The notes beneath the pieces are model-generated. The model saw only the letters and a list, made by a program, of their open reading frames with translations. It was not told the origin of the DNA and did not search any database. Of a stretch of 64,000 nt of DNA, positions 42,794 through 55,951 are shown one piece after another. The position numbers and the translations under genes were made by a program. The DNA is from Straminergon stramineum (Eukaryota > Streptophyta > Bryopsida > Hypnales > Calliergonaceae). The stretch is taken from NCBI GenBank assembly GCA_963920665.1, contig OY987271.1, positions 10,791,350 to 10,855,349 of the forward strand, in the 5' to 3' direction. Numbering within the stretch: the stretch's first letter is position 1; every line of letters starts with the position of its first letter.

Positions 42794-44763
42794 ACTTCCA
42801 CTTGTGATTCTTTAATTATAAAATCAAATTGACCAATCATCATGATTACAAGTCTTGGAGAATTGCAAAATATAAATAAAAAATTTATTACTTAAATCTC
42901 CACCCTTTATTTTTCATTTTTATTATCAACATTACAAATATTTTATGATTATGAGGGATCTTAGAAAATAGTCTAAAATTAGAAAGATAATTTCTTAAAG
43001 AAATCACTAATATTTCTTTTTTTTCTTTTAAATCATGCAACAATTCACTTGTGATTGGGAAGACTCTTTGAGAATTGAAAATACTAAAAGGTCTTAAAAG
43101 AAAGCATTTTGATGAAAGAGAAATGTACTTATGTATTAGAAAATACTTTTAGACTAATGAGTTGCTTTATGGACCTCCTACCTTAATTTCTTTTGCATCC
43201 TCACCTCATTGAAGAATATAAGAAGGGACATGACAATACGTATACAAGTGAGGGCCATGCTTATTGTCTAATATAGTCCCTCTAATTATTGGTATATGTA
43301 TACTAATTAAAGATGTCTAACAAGTAACTCACAACATATTACAATATATATGCATTGTGTATTTATGAGTTCATGCTTAAATGACATTGCGACCCATTGA
43401 ATTTTGATTATGAGATAATCAAAATTTATTGACACTATAAAATGATATCTAACTAGTGTTGGACCTACTTCTATTGTTTTCTTAGTTTCCTTGAGAAACA
43501 TCTAATAAGAAAATAAGGCATTGTGGGTCAATTGGCAATTTCTCTATAATATTGAAATTTTTTGGATTATTGTTGAAGCACAATATTGGAGAGTTTTTGT
43601 GATCAAATTATATACTTTGCCCATCAAGTGGTGAAAGAAAAAGTGTGTTTATTTATTCAACATCATTCATCTATACTTGCACAATTTATTTTGGTTCACT
43701 AGTCACCATCTTGCTACCTATCCTATGCCCAAGCCTTTTTGGAAAGAAGAAGATTCCCAAGGTTGTCCACCAACTTCATCCAAGTATTGAAATGTAGTTT
43801 AAAGGTGAAAGAAAAAAGTTATGTGTAGGACATACTATTATTCCCCAAACAATGGGCAATTGCAAAAAACACATGTACTATTTTATATCACATCTTGCGT
43901 ACTGATTTGTTTTTTTGTCACAACTTTTGTGTCCTAGCTCTATATGCCTTAAGATTTGTAGTTAAGGTACTCATGATTGTTATATACTTTGAATAATTAT
44001 TTTTCATTTTTCAAAAATGTTTTACTATCCAAAAATAGCCCAAAAATTTAATCGCTTATCCATTTGGGAGGGGAGGAATCTATTTAGTATCCAAAATACA
44101 AATTTGGAGCTAAACATTGGAGAAGATAGTCTTCTAGTAGATTTACAACAACCGTTCAAAGGAACCCTAAAAGAAATTGATTGAATATTGTATGGAAGTC
44201 CACAAAGTTTGGTTCTTTTTTACTTGCTTTTTGAAACATGTAAAATGTTATTTCGGTGGTTCTTTTAGTAAATGGCCATCTCCATGGTATTTCTATAAAT
44301 GGAATTTTTAAAATATTTTCATTTTTTGCCTATATTTTACAAATTAAAACAGCAAAGTATCTATTTTCTTGATATTTTGCACCTTTTTAGTTCTCCTACT
44401 TAGAGAATTATTCTAGGCTTTATTTCCATAGGATAAAATCTTCATAAATTTGTATACATTGGCCATATTTATAAAAAAATTGATTTTTTTTTCTAATTTT
44501 AAAGTATTCCAAAAAACAATAAGGCAAAGCATGAATAGTATGAAAACGCAACAAAATCAACAAGTGTTTCTTGCAATCACCATGCTCAACTATTCATTGG
44601 GTGGATGGTGAATATTTTGAAAAATTCACATCATCCAATTAGTATGCATTCAAGCAACTTCAAGAATAATTGTACAATGTATCAATAGAAAGAAGAAATA
44701 ATGTTCTATCTAAATTAATGATATATACACTTTGGAGGAGTTTCAATAATTTATTGTGTTTTT
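42794..44763. repeat. Repeated segment Z, copy 2 (no gene)
   Basis: 42800-43080 continues the degenerate repeat of 40440-41820. From about 43100 it parallels 4980-6660: the empty TTAA site at 43377-43380 and the GATATATACACTTTGGAGGAG block before the next element. 43880-44570 has no counterpart in copy 1 and shows no feature. Confidence 0.5.
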
Positions 44764-45674
44764 TTAACCCCTAAAGTCCCAAGTGCCCCCATAGAGGACA
44801 CTTGAAAGTTTAAGTAGGCTCCTATAGTTTAAATTTTTGACGTGATTTTTTGAAATTTTTTTTGAAGATAGAAATATACATTATCTTTCCGGGGATATAA
44901 ATTTTATTCAATTGTTACCCAAGAGAAAAAGTAAATTTGCTAAGCTCAAAAGGCAATTTGCTAGTTAACGCCAAAAAAAATCATAAGAATTCAATGACTT
45001 TTTGAAGATACTTTGCTTCTCATAGAAAATATATGAAAAACTTCTATTCATTCCATTTGTACTAGCGATGAGAAAATTATGGACAATCTTGTTCTGGGGG
45101 CACTAATAGTATTTTTTTAAAAAAGAAACCCTATAGAATTCATTTCTAAATTTAATTTTTACAATTTCAAAAAAATTCTCTATTTTTTTTTTCTTTCTAG
45201 AACAATCTCATCTATGGAATTAGTGTATTTCAAATTTTCAATTCCATCTTTGAACTGTTCATGATTTAGTCTTTTTATCTCATATCTACTTCTATACATA
45301 TAACAATGTTTTTTCTAGAATCAAAATCAAGGGTTTTATTTTTTATTTTTTTCCTTGACTCTCATCTCAATTCTTGAACATAAAAATTCAAAATTAGCAT
45401 TGCAAAAAATCTTGAGTTAAGAAGATTTGAAGCCAAAAAATCTAGATTAACAAGGTGTAAAAAAACTTGTTACTTTCACTTTTAATTAAATGCAGATATC
45501 TTGCAATCTATGCAATCAACATTTATGGAATTTCTTCTACACATTTTTATATTAGTGTAATGCAAGATCATATGTTCAGATATGGTAAAGAAAATTAATT
45601 CTATACTTTTTGCAATAGAAATGAAAATTTGAGATTTTTTGGGATGAAAAAAAGCATTAGACTTTAGGGGTTAT
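44764..45674. mobile_element. TTAA-type element, family of 6661 and 53819 (911 bp)
   Basis: The left end is TTAACCCCTAAAGTCCC and the right end GACTTTAGGGGTTAT (last base changed from A). The body is homologous to 6661-7618 and 53819-54723, and all three lie at the same place in segment Z. Confidence 0.7.
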
Positions 45675-45686
45675 AGGCACTCTTAT

Positions 45687-46137
45687 CACTACTAGAAAAT
45701 TGTGATCAAAACAACAATAAATCCATGATTTTCTTTTGTTTGGGGCATTGGCGGTCACAAGTAGACTAATTTACCAAAATTTTGTGAAGACACTAAAAGA
45801 TTTATTTTGTTATTGGCACTTCAAAATTTTATCTTGACCAAATCAACAAAAATCCAACAGATTTTATAAGTTATAGTTAGTTATTTATATGTACACATGT
45901 GGATTCAATCATAGTATGTTAAATGGGTAATGTGATTTGCAAGGACAAGGTCTTGGGGTCAAACTTTGGTCCCAACACATAGGCTAAAATTGCAATTGAT
46001 CCTACTCACATGGCATTGTTGCCCCTAATGATATGGCGTTTGTAATTGTTGTCATTTGTCAACACTACTAAAATGACTAAAACAAACAACAAATTTTGGT
46101 TAGATTTATATTGTTTTTATGGTGAGATTTCTAGTAG
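45687..46137. mobile_element. Non-autonomous CACTA (En/Spm) element with empty site
   Basis: The left end CACTACTAGAAAATTGTGAT and the inverse of the right end (CACTACTAGAAATCTCACC) form typical plant CACTA termini around 451 bp. TAT at 45684-45686 and 46138-46140 is the 3-bp duplication. The related locus at about 54726-54750 reads CTCTATTATTTTCATTAGTTT without the element. There is no transposase, so it would move only with help from an autonomous CACTA element. Confidence 0.88.
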
Positions 46138-46140
46138 TGT

Positions 46141-46311
46141 ATTGTCATGAGTTTGAGTATTTAGGGTTTAACCCTTTAAGGATGTTGTAGACAAAAAGTA
46201 GTCGATGGATGACTTTCTAGATTTCAATAGGAATGAAAAATGCAACTAATGGTCCAAAATTAGATCATTTTTGAATAACTACCTTGATCAAAGGTTGGTG
46301 CTCTTCAAGGC
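46141..46311. other. Spacer of segment Z
   Basis: Matches 7640-7800 and 54740-54905. No feature. Confidence 0.4.
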
Positions 46312-47929
46312 TAAGCCCCTAAAGTACTAAGAATGTTTTTCAAGAAGAATTGTCAAAAACTACCATTTTTAGTGCATTATCCAAAATTGAAAAAAACACT
46401 TCTTTTTTAACTTGAAATATACGAAAGTATTGTAGGCCATTATAACAATGTGCTGGAAAATTTTGAGCCCATATGACCATGTGGATTGAAATATTTTAAT
46501 GTTTGAAATGAAAAAAACAACTTTTTTCATTCTTGTGAAATAGGATCAAGCAGACTTGAGCCCTGTTGGAGTAAATTTTTGTTTTTGAAGAATTTGTGTC
46601 TCTCTGCCATTGAGTTCTAAATCTTGTTAGGTACATTCATGTGCAATTTTATAAGCAAATATGGAGTCTAGCTTACTCTTAATCACCTTAGAATGCAAGG
46701 AAGTTAAGGGAATTAGTAATACAATGTTCATTTTTTGGTAATTCCTTGTGCAATGAAGAAATTTTTAACTTTTAATCCAAATTATGGTGAAAAGTTAGAG
46801 ACAAACATTTGGAATGTGTGGCAAAAATTTCAAGAACTTTGACTTCACAAATTGCAAGATAATAGGATTGATTAGGGCTTGAAGTGAGAAGAAAATGTTC
46901 TTTCTAGAAACTACCCCAATATAACTAACAAAGTTTTACTTCTCTTAGAATTTGATTTAGGAGATAAAATTTTGTTTTTTGACAAATTTCTGCCACTTTC
47001 ATTAGTCTATGAAGGTTTCAGCAAAAGGTGCTTGAAAGATGCCTAAATTGCTCCCCCAAAGCTCAAAATTGCTATTTCTATTGCAAAGAAAAAAATTTTA
47101 AATGGCATTTTGGCATATCTAACGTAGATCTTGCAATAGACTAGTATGGAAATGTGTGGAAGAAATTTCAAAAAAATTGGTTGCATAGATAACAATATAA
47201 ATCCATTCAAAGTGAAGAAAACATAGGTTTTTTTGGTAGTGATAAATTAGTTTATGAGAATTTGAATCCTTATAACTTGAAACTTTTGCACTTTTGATTT
47301 TTAATTAAAAATAATTTTATAATGAAGAATCAAGTTGAGGGCCTAGGAAAAAACAATCCAATTATAATAATGTGATTTTTATTCCATAAGAAATTATTAA
47401 GTAGAAATAGGTACAAGATAAAGAGAAAAACTAAACCATTAATATCTCTAAGATGTAATTAAGACATACTAATTTCGATGGTGAGATTGTTCTAACAATC
47501 AAAACCTTTGAAAAACTTTATGTTTTGTTCAAAAAAAATATTGAAGTAATAAATGAATCCTATATGCTATTTTTCAAGAAAATGCTATGATTGCCCACAA
47601 AACAAGATGCTCCCCAACTTTCACATTCCAAATCCAAATTGAATGAATCAAAGCTTTCTATGAAGACAAAAATACAATCTATCACAAAAAAATATTTTAT
47701 TTCAAGTTTTTGTAGATTTCTTTTGTTGTTCACTTAGTTGAAATTTTGGCATATTATGTTATAACTTTTGTTCCTTGGCACCAATTGGAATAAAAATTAT
47801 AATCCCCCAAAGCTAATAAATACTTCTATCTTATGAAAAAATTTCAAATTTTTTGCCAAAACTTTACTCATTGGAACTTGCTTGGAATTCGTTTCGTCCC
47901 CATAGGGACAAGGAGACTTAAGGGGTTAA
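46312..47929. mobile_element. Probable TTAA-type element, long (about 1.6 kb), segment Y
   Basis: The left end TAAGCCCCTAAAGTAC is degenerate and the right end GACTTAAGGGGTTAA is good. The body recurs at 3851-4757 (partial) and 54910-55780 (partial). It is AT-rich with no coding frame. Because the left end is weak, the call rests mainly on the right end and on the coincidence of segment boundaries. Confidence 0.45.
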
Positions 47930-49607
47930 AGTTTCAAGTACCAAATCTATGTGTAAAACTACTAGTCTCCTATTTCCTACTCGAACAAATTATCAAAGTT
48001 GCTAGCCAATCGTATTACTATTCATGCATCACTCTATCTATTGCTTTAATTCCTACAAGAGCCAAAGTCTATTCAAATGATAGTTAGAATTTGGGTAGGT
48101 GATGATGAAGTAAAAAGTGAACAAATTTTTCTAAAAATTGAATACAAAATGGATACCTTGACCCTCTTTGCATAAATTAAAAAAAATCAATTGGATGTTT
48201 AGATCAAAAGTTACATTATCCAAAAAAACTTGGGCAATTTAGACAATTTGGGCATTTTCAGCTAAATTTTTCATCAACTTATGAAATTAGGCATATATGG
48301 AACTAAAATGATATAATATGAAATTGTAAGAGAAACTGAATTTTAGTAAAAACACACTCATTCCAAGAGGAGTCAAAATTCTACTAACCCTACAAGGCAA
48401 GGTTCAAAAAACAATTCACCTAACTACAAATGCTATTATTTAGAAATCTTCATTTTCAAAGTTCTCAAGTTTTTCCATACATTTGAAATAGTTTTTTTCT
48501 ATTTTTTCACAAGTTGAATTTCATATAAAAAAATTCTCCCTGAACAAGAAATCATCAAAAAAATTCTATTGTATTGCTTGTGAACTTGACTTTCTTATAT
48601 TGCAAGGTGATTTAGAATAAAATAGACCACTTATTTGCTTCAAAAATTTTGCATGCATGTACCTAACAAGGTTTCAAATTCAATGGTACAAAGGAAAAAA
48701 ATTGTCACAAGAAGGCTCGAAGTTTGTTGACTTTGTCTCATAGGAATGAAAAAAATTTGTTTTTCTCACTTCAAATGTTATATTCTTCAATTCATGTAGT
48801 CAAATGGGTTGAAATTTTTTCCACACACTTCTATAATAGTCTACTACAGTTTTGAATGGTTGAAGTTTAAAAATGATTTTTTTAATTTCAATTTTGGCAA
48901 TGTAATAAATAAATAATAATGGTACATTTTTAAAGAAAGAATTGACCCCCCTTGGTCCTTTAGAGGTTAAGGTTCCAAATGTGTCAATGTTTCCTATTGA
49001 GTCTAGAACCCATTTTACATAGGATCCTACAATGTGTTGCTTTTGACAATTTAAAAATATTCTCCAAATAGCATAAAAATCAATTCTACTTCCAACATCT
49101 TTTGCTACAATTTGCTAATCTTGTTGAACAAAATTACCATGACATGAGTGTACAAAAAACATAGAAATGCTTATGTTGACAATTTACTACTACTTTCTAG
49201 GGTTGTTGTTTTTGTACAATTTTCACCACGGACCTAGCTAAATAAATACACTAAGGCTAATTCTCTTAAAAGAAAATTAATTAATTTTTTACAAAATAGC
49301 TAGATTCTTTCTTTCTTAAATTCCAATAGCCAAATTTTACCCAAGTTTTATATGGATTTCACCATGTATAACCCAAGTACAACATGAGTATTTGAAGAAA
49401 TTGCTGGCTACATGCTTCTTGGAAATGAAAAATAAAGAAATTGTTGCTAAGGTAAGTGTCACCATCCCAATCGACAATTGCAGTGCTTCAAATTTCCAAA
49501 TGCTTGCAACCAGATTGTACAATGACCTCCCCAAAAGAATTGCCTCTGGGAGAAGCCATTTCCTCTTTCAATTTTGCTCAAGGTATTCCCAACCCTCATG
49601 TATTTTA
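47930..49607. repeat. Repeated segment X, copy 2 (no gene)
   Basis: 48480-49460 is homologous to about 500-1510, and 49458-49530 to 2872-2960. No gene is seen. Confidence 0.55.
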
Positions 49608-50263
49608 ATAACCCCTAAATGCCCGAGGCGCCAAATTCTGGTGTCAACCAAAACTTTGAAGTTAAACAAAACCTTATCAAGTTACTATTTTTAGTAGTTT
49701 GTATTTTTTTTAAATTCCTTTTGAAGTCTAGTTTTATCATCAAAAATCTGACTTTGAATATGAATGATAATGATTTTCCTATTCAAGATTTTGTACAAGG
49801 GGGTCCATTGCAATCTTGACTTTTCATAGTGTTGAGGGCTCTTAGAAATGAGCCTCAAATACATGAGAACTTAGAGAAAAAATCACATTGGAAATTCATT
49901 TAAAAAAATTGTAGAGTAGATTTTTGAGAAGTCGTAAATTGATTGGGATTATTCATGTTTTACTCTATAATCTCATATATTTTTGGTTACCAACTTTATT
50001 GTTTTGACGTGTGAAAATATGGTTGAAAGTCTTCAAATTGCTTTCATAGTTTTAACACCCTCGTAATCAAACATTATAATCTTTCAATCTATAGGTGATA
50101 TTCTTGTGTTTTCTTTTCTCATATGGTCTTTGACATGTCTAATTTCAATTTGTACAATTACAATTCAAAAAAATTGATAAAGCTTATCAAAATGTTGGCT
50201 TTTTGTTCAATTTAGAGAAAATTCCAAGAAACTCATAAAAGGCCATGTGCATTTAGGGGTTAA
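49608..50263. mobile_element. TTAA-type element in segment X copy 2 (656 bp)
   Basis: The left end ATAACCCCTAAATGCCC (first base changed) and right end GCATTTAGGGGTTAA form inverted repeats. Copy 1 of segment X (about 2960-2990) has no such element, which indicates insertion after the segment was duplicated, although flanking changes prevent an exact empty-site reading. Confidence 0.6.
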
Positions 50264-51316
50264 CATCTATATTATAAACATCTCAATATTGTATATGAGC
50301 CAAATTTTAAGTTGGTAGAAGCATAATAAGTGTATGTTTCATATGGGGGTTCTAAATGGGGTGAGCAATTACTTGAGTGTTTGAGTGAGTGGCAACAATT
50401 CTTTTGGAGAGGCCCCTCTACCTTTGTAAAAATCATACAAGAAATTCAAAAGTCATTGCATATGGTAACATGTTAGAATCCGGGTTGGAACAATTGGTAA
50501 TTCCATCCTTGTAATATTATTCTTGTAGTATCATTGATGAGATTTAGACTACTAGGTTTGAAAATTTTAGAAAATTGATGTGCATCTCAAGCAACGTTTT
50601 TGAAAACAATAAGGTAGGAGGTCCACAAAGCACCCCTATAAGAGCTCATTTACAATGGTGTGTGTGACTTCTTTGAAACATTTTTCAGTAAATTATCCTT
50701 GAAAGAAAAATGGAATTGACATCTATCCAAGTAGTTTCATATTTTTTGGACCTTTGTGAAATTAGTTATGAATTTTGACGTTGGAACCATATAGATTACT
50801 AAAAGTGTTCACACTTTATATGTTCACCATTGGTACATTGATAAATGCAATTGGTATTTTGATGAAAGAAAAATGTACCTCTGTATTGATAAATGCTTTT
50901 AGAGCTTGGTTGCTATGTGAATCTCCTACCTAAATTTCTTTTGTGTCCTCACTTGATTGAAGAATATAATAAGGGACATGGCAATACATGTCTCTTTTTG
51001 TCAAAGGTGACAAGATTTTGGCAGTCAAAGAAATATTCCCCATCTAAAATAATATCAAAGATAAGACTAAAGAAGAAGATCATTGGTCCTAATATCATTG
51101 TAAACTAAGAAGATGTTCAGATTTCAGTGCCATGATGTGTTGTGAATAAATAGTATGATTTACAAGACAAGATTGACTAAAGATTATTTCTAAAATTTGG
51201 AAGCGCCCACATAGACATAGGTAGGTAGTAAGGGCTCTCTTTGTTGTCTTTGGTAGCCCCACCAATTATTTGTAGACGTATAGTAAAGATGTATAACAAG
51301 TAATTCACAACATTTT
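50264..51316. repeat. Repeated segment continuing to Z, copy 3 (no gene)
   Basis: 50440-50640 matches 2985-3560 with gaps, and 50640-51316 matches 4760-5415. No gene is seen. Confidence 0.5.
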
Positions 51317-51321
51317 ACAAT

Positions 51322-53107
51322 TGTAGTTTGAATTTTGTCTTTTTATACAAAACCTAGGAAAACACAAGTATAGGGGTTCTTTGTGGGAAAAGGTCTTTTC
51401 AGTCTATCATGTGTGTGACTAATGTCACTTTTTAAATAGAATCACATTTTACAATCATTTATAAGTATTTATTCTAATTTCATAATATAATAATACTCCT
51501 ATTCCCGATATGTAAAATTTGGTTCACAATCCTTTACCAATGCAAACACAATGAAGTCTCAGTCCTATATAGTGTTCTAAGGGAATGTCAACAATTCCAG
51601 GCAATAAGTCAAGTTGGTCAACGAGTCTTATATTTATGCATGCTCTATGACCTAATTATATATACAAGATAAAATTTTAAAAATAGTACAAAGTATTCAT
51701 TAATTATTCCTTTTTATGTTAGGGTCAACATGTCTAGTATTTGCTCTCCATGAGCTTTTCAAACCTATATGCAAAATGCCTAAACAAGTCTGTCACAATC
51801 GTCAATAGGTCTAGTATGTAGAAGTATGAAAGGTTTAGAACTAGTACCAAATTATGGTCTTTAGCTTTCTCCTTCTTTAGTTTTTTGGACAACAAGTCCA
51901 AAACCACAAGGTAAGTTGTTCCTAAAGCATACAAAAATATTTATCAATCACAAGGAATACTAATTTCCACAAATATCATCCAAATTTAAATTCGAAATCT
52001 CAATTTTAATATTATAAAATTCATTTTACAGACTATAGGACCTATAAGTACTCACAGCCTTATGACCATGCAGAAGAGGCCCAAAACCATGAATATAAAC
52101 TTAAAGTTCAAAAACAGGCCCTAAAACCCTGAAATTTGCAATTTAATGTTCAAATGACCTATATCCACGGACTTCGGACCCTATGACCGCGCGATGGTAC
52201 CCTATTATAAATTTTTTTTTTTGACTGATTTGACCCAATGAACTGAAATTCAGTTGCGAATCTTGCTCACATAATCAATCTGATCTTACACAACTAACAA
52301 GCGATTGGATTCAAGCGAAATTTGGTGGAGAGGCTGGAGCAGTCACAGTTTATGAATCGCGACTTCCAATTGCTACTTATAATCTCCAAATTTCCTCGGA
52401 TTCGATCCTCCCAAGTTTCCGTTTTTGGTCGCAGATGCTTGCTGCAATGGCCGTGTCTTTTGATCACAAACCTTCGATACTTCTGTCACCAAATTTTGTA
52501 GCCTGCTTCTCTTGCAAATTCTCATTCGATTCCAACTTTAAAAATTTTCTTCTTCTCCTCCCCAATCGTTGCAACCTCCGTTTCTGACTTCAAAGTTTGT
52601 TAAAGTGCCTGCACTGGATGTCTCAAAAATTGCAAGCAACCAATTTCATCACACCAACCACCAAATCACAGCACTAATCTCCAAAAGTTCACAATTTTGT
52701 GTTGCAAAATTTTCAGAATTGAATATACACACACAAATTTCCAAAAACACTCACAGATTTGCACAAACAAAAAATAAATTTTGAATTATAAGCCGAAAAT
52801 ACACAATGAGTGAATCTACCCGAAAACACTGAATTCAAATTTCAATTTTTCCAATTTTTAAACCAGGACGATGGTGCTCGCACCCCATTCATCTAACTTC
52901 AATTTTTCGTCCAAATTTATGTCCCATTCATCCACACTACCCTATTTACATTGCACAAAGTTTTAAAGCTACTTTTTATTTTACTTTTCGCTACTTTTTG
53001 CTTTTAAATGTTTTTATATTATTTTTCTTCTAATTTTAATACTTTTCTACTACTTTTCTATAAAAAATTTAAAAATAATCCTAAAAGTCAAATGTTACTA
53101 TACTACA
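51322..53107. mobile_element. Probable solo LTR (1.79 kb, TG..CA, 5-bp duplication)
   Basis: The insert begins TGTAGTTTGAATTTTG and ends ATACTACA, so it has TG..CA ends with a 6-bp inverted repeat. ACAAT flanks it on both sides (51317-51321 and 53108-53112). The interrupted sequence continues across it: 51300-51321 and 53108-53200 together match 43320-43440. No second LTR, primer-binding site or polyprotein is present, so a solo LTR fits best. Its middle (52190-52900) is richer in GC than its flanks. A short frame at 52569-52784 is not considered a gene. Confidence 0.65.
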
Positions 53108-53818
53108 ACAATACATGCATTGTGTATTTATGGTTTTGTGCATAAATGACATTGCAACTCATTGAATTTTAATTATGAGATAATCAAAATTTAATGACAC
53201 AATAAAATAATATTTTACTAGAACTTTACCTACTTATGTTGTTTCCTTGGTTTCCTTGAGAAACATATAGTAAAAAAACAAGGCATTATTGTTCAATTAG
53301 TAATTTTTCTTAAATGTTGAAAATTTCTGGATTGCTATTGAGGTACTAAATACTTGAGAATTTGTCAAAATCAAATTATATACATTGCCCATCAAGTGGG
53401 GAAAATATAAGTGTGTTTACTTGTTTAATGTCATTTGTCCCTACTTGCTCATCTAATTTTGGTTCACTATTCATTTTTTTGCTATCTACCCTATGCCAAA
53501 GCCTTTGGGGAGAGATGAATTGATTCTAAACAATCCCAAGGTTGTCCACTAACTTCACCTAAGTAGGTATTGAAATGTAATTTAAGGGTAAAAGATCATA
53601 TGTATATTATAGGCATACTATTAAACTCCTAATACTCAATTATTCATTGAATGAGTGGATGGTAAATGTTTTGAAAAGTATAAATCATCTAAATAATATG
53701 CATTAAGGAAACTTTAAAAAAACAACCTTGTGCAATTTATCAATAGAAAGAAGAAAAAATGTTCTACATAAATTAATGATGAGTATACACTTTGGAGGTA
53801 TAATTATTTATTGCGATT
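53108..53818. repeat. Repeated segment Z, copy 3 continued (no gene)
   Basis: Matches 43345-43860 and 5900-6660. No gene is seen. Confidence 0.5.
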
Positions 53819-54723
53819 TTAACCCATAAGGTCCCAAGTATCCTCTCAAGGAACACTTGAAGGTTTAGGCAAGCTCCTATGGTCTCAAGATTTTTTATGT
53901 GATTTTTTGAAACTTTTTTTGAAGATAGAAATACACATTAGCTTTCTGGGGATATAATTTTTATTCAATTGTACATGGGAGTAAAAGTTATGCCACCCTA
54001 AGTTCAAAAAGAAATTTTTTAGGCAACACCAAAAAATCATAAAAATTCAAAATAATTTTTTCAAAATTTTACTTCTCACAGAAAATACACGGAAAGCTTT
54101 GATTCATTCAATTTGAACAAGTAATGGGAAAGCTTGATGGAGATTCTTGTTTTTTTAGCATTCATAGCATCTTCAAAAAAACAAAACTTAAAGGATCATT
54201 TTTTAACTCTAATTTTATAATTTTCAAAAATTATCTCACCTATGGAATTACTGTATTTCAAATTTTAAATTCCATCTTAGAATTATTAACAATTTAGTCT
54301 CTCTTTCTATCTTGTATCTACTTCTATACAACAATGTTTTTTCTAGAATGAAAATCAAGTATTTATCTTATTTTATTTTTTTGCTTGACTCTCAATTTAA
54401 TTCTTCAATGCAAAATATTCAAAATTCAAAATCAATAGTACCAAAATTTTAAGTTTAAAGATTCAAAGCCCAAAACTCTAGACATCTAGTCTAACAACAA
54501 AGTGCAAAAACTCACTTTCTTCACTTTAAATGCAAATATCTTGTAGTCTATGTAGTCTAAGTTTTAAAATTCTAACATACATTCTTATACTAGTCTAATG
54601 CATGATCCTAAGGTTAGATATGGAAAAAAAACAATTAAAATTTTTTTATACTTTTTACAATAGAAATGATAGTTTTGAATGTATTTTTTGATGAAAAAAG
54701 GTCATTGGACTTTAGAGGCTATA
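53819..54723. mobile_element. TTAA-type element, family of 6661 and 44764 (old copy)
   Basis: The left end is TTAACCCATAAGGTCCC and the right end GGACTTTAGAGGCTATA (degenerate), with a body homologous to the other two members at the same place in segment Z. Confidence 0.55.
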
Positions 54724-55951
54724 CGTACTCTATTATTTTCATTAGTTTGAGTACTAAGGCTTTAACCCTATAACTCTATAAGGATGCTATAGACAAAAAG
54801 TGGTTGATGGATGACTTTCCAAATCACTATAGAAATGAAGAATGCACCTACTCATCCAAAAATCAAATTATTTTTAAATAATTACCTTAGTTTTAGGCAA
54901 GCTTCTTTCCAAACCAAAACCTAAAGGATTGAGTTTTTTCTTAAGATTGATAAATTAAGTCAAAAGCTACCAATATTTAGAGAGTTGCCCAAACTTGAAA
55001 AATTTGAGCCCATTTAACTATGTGGATTGAAAGATTATAACAACCTCTATTTAACATATTATGGACAAGTCCATTTAAAATTAAAAGTCTAAAAATGGAT
55101 TGTCTATATATCATATTTCCTCATTCACTTGCAGATGTGATATTAATTTTGGATTGAGGATTTGTCCATAATTAGTTAATTAGTTATTTACATTTGAAGT
55201 GAGAAAAACAAACCTTTTTATCATTCTTGTAAAATATAGTTAGCAGACTTCAAAGCTATCTTGGAGTAAATTTTTGTTCTTGATAAACTTTTGACTCTCC
55301 ACCATTGAATTCTAAATCTTGTTAGGTATACTCATGCAAAATTTTAGAAGCAAATATGGAGTTGAGCTTACTTTAAATCCCCTTGGAATGCAAGGAGGTT
55401 AATTGAACTAGTAAAGTAATAGTCATTTTTGGTGATTTCTTATGCAGTGAGAATTTTTTAAAATTGAAATTGAAATAATGAAAAGTTAGAGAGAAACATT
55501 AAGAATATGTGGCAAAAATTTCAAGAACTTTGACTTCATAGATTGCAAGATAATAGGGCATTAGGGCTTGAAGTTAGAAGAAAATGTTTTTTTTCCTAGA
55601 ATTTGCCTTAATATAGCTAACAAAGTTTGACTTCTCTTAGAATTTGATTTGGAAACTAATTTATTTTATTTTATTTAAAAATAAATTGTGCCATATTTTA
55701 TTAGTTACATACATGCAAAAATTCCAAAGTCAATGAGGGTTTTAGCAAAAGATGCCTAAATTGCCAAATTGCCTAAATTTTTTTTGAGCAACACAACTTT
55801 CAATCTTGGCATCCAATTGTATTTTTTTTTTAAATTCCATGATGGGTGTGAATATTTTCACCTTGTGTCCAAATTTTGAGAACGTCCATTAAAAATTGAC
55901 TTGAGTTCATATGGCCCTACCCGAGTTTTCAAGTGCAAGGACACTCGGTCC
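54724..55951. repeat. Segments Z and Y, third copy (no gene)
   Basis: 54726-54905 carries the empty CACTA site. 54910-55780 matches parts of 46330-47100. 55800-55950 shows nothing recognisable. Confidence 0.45.
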
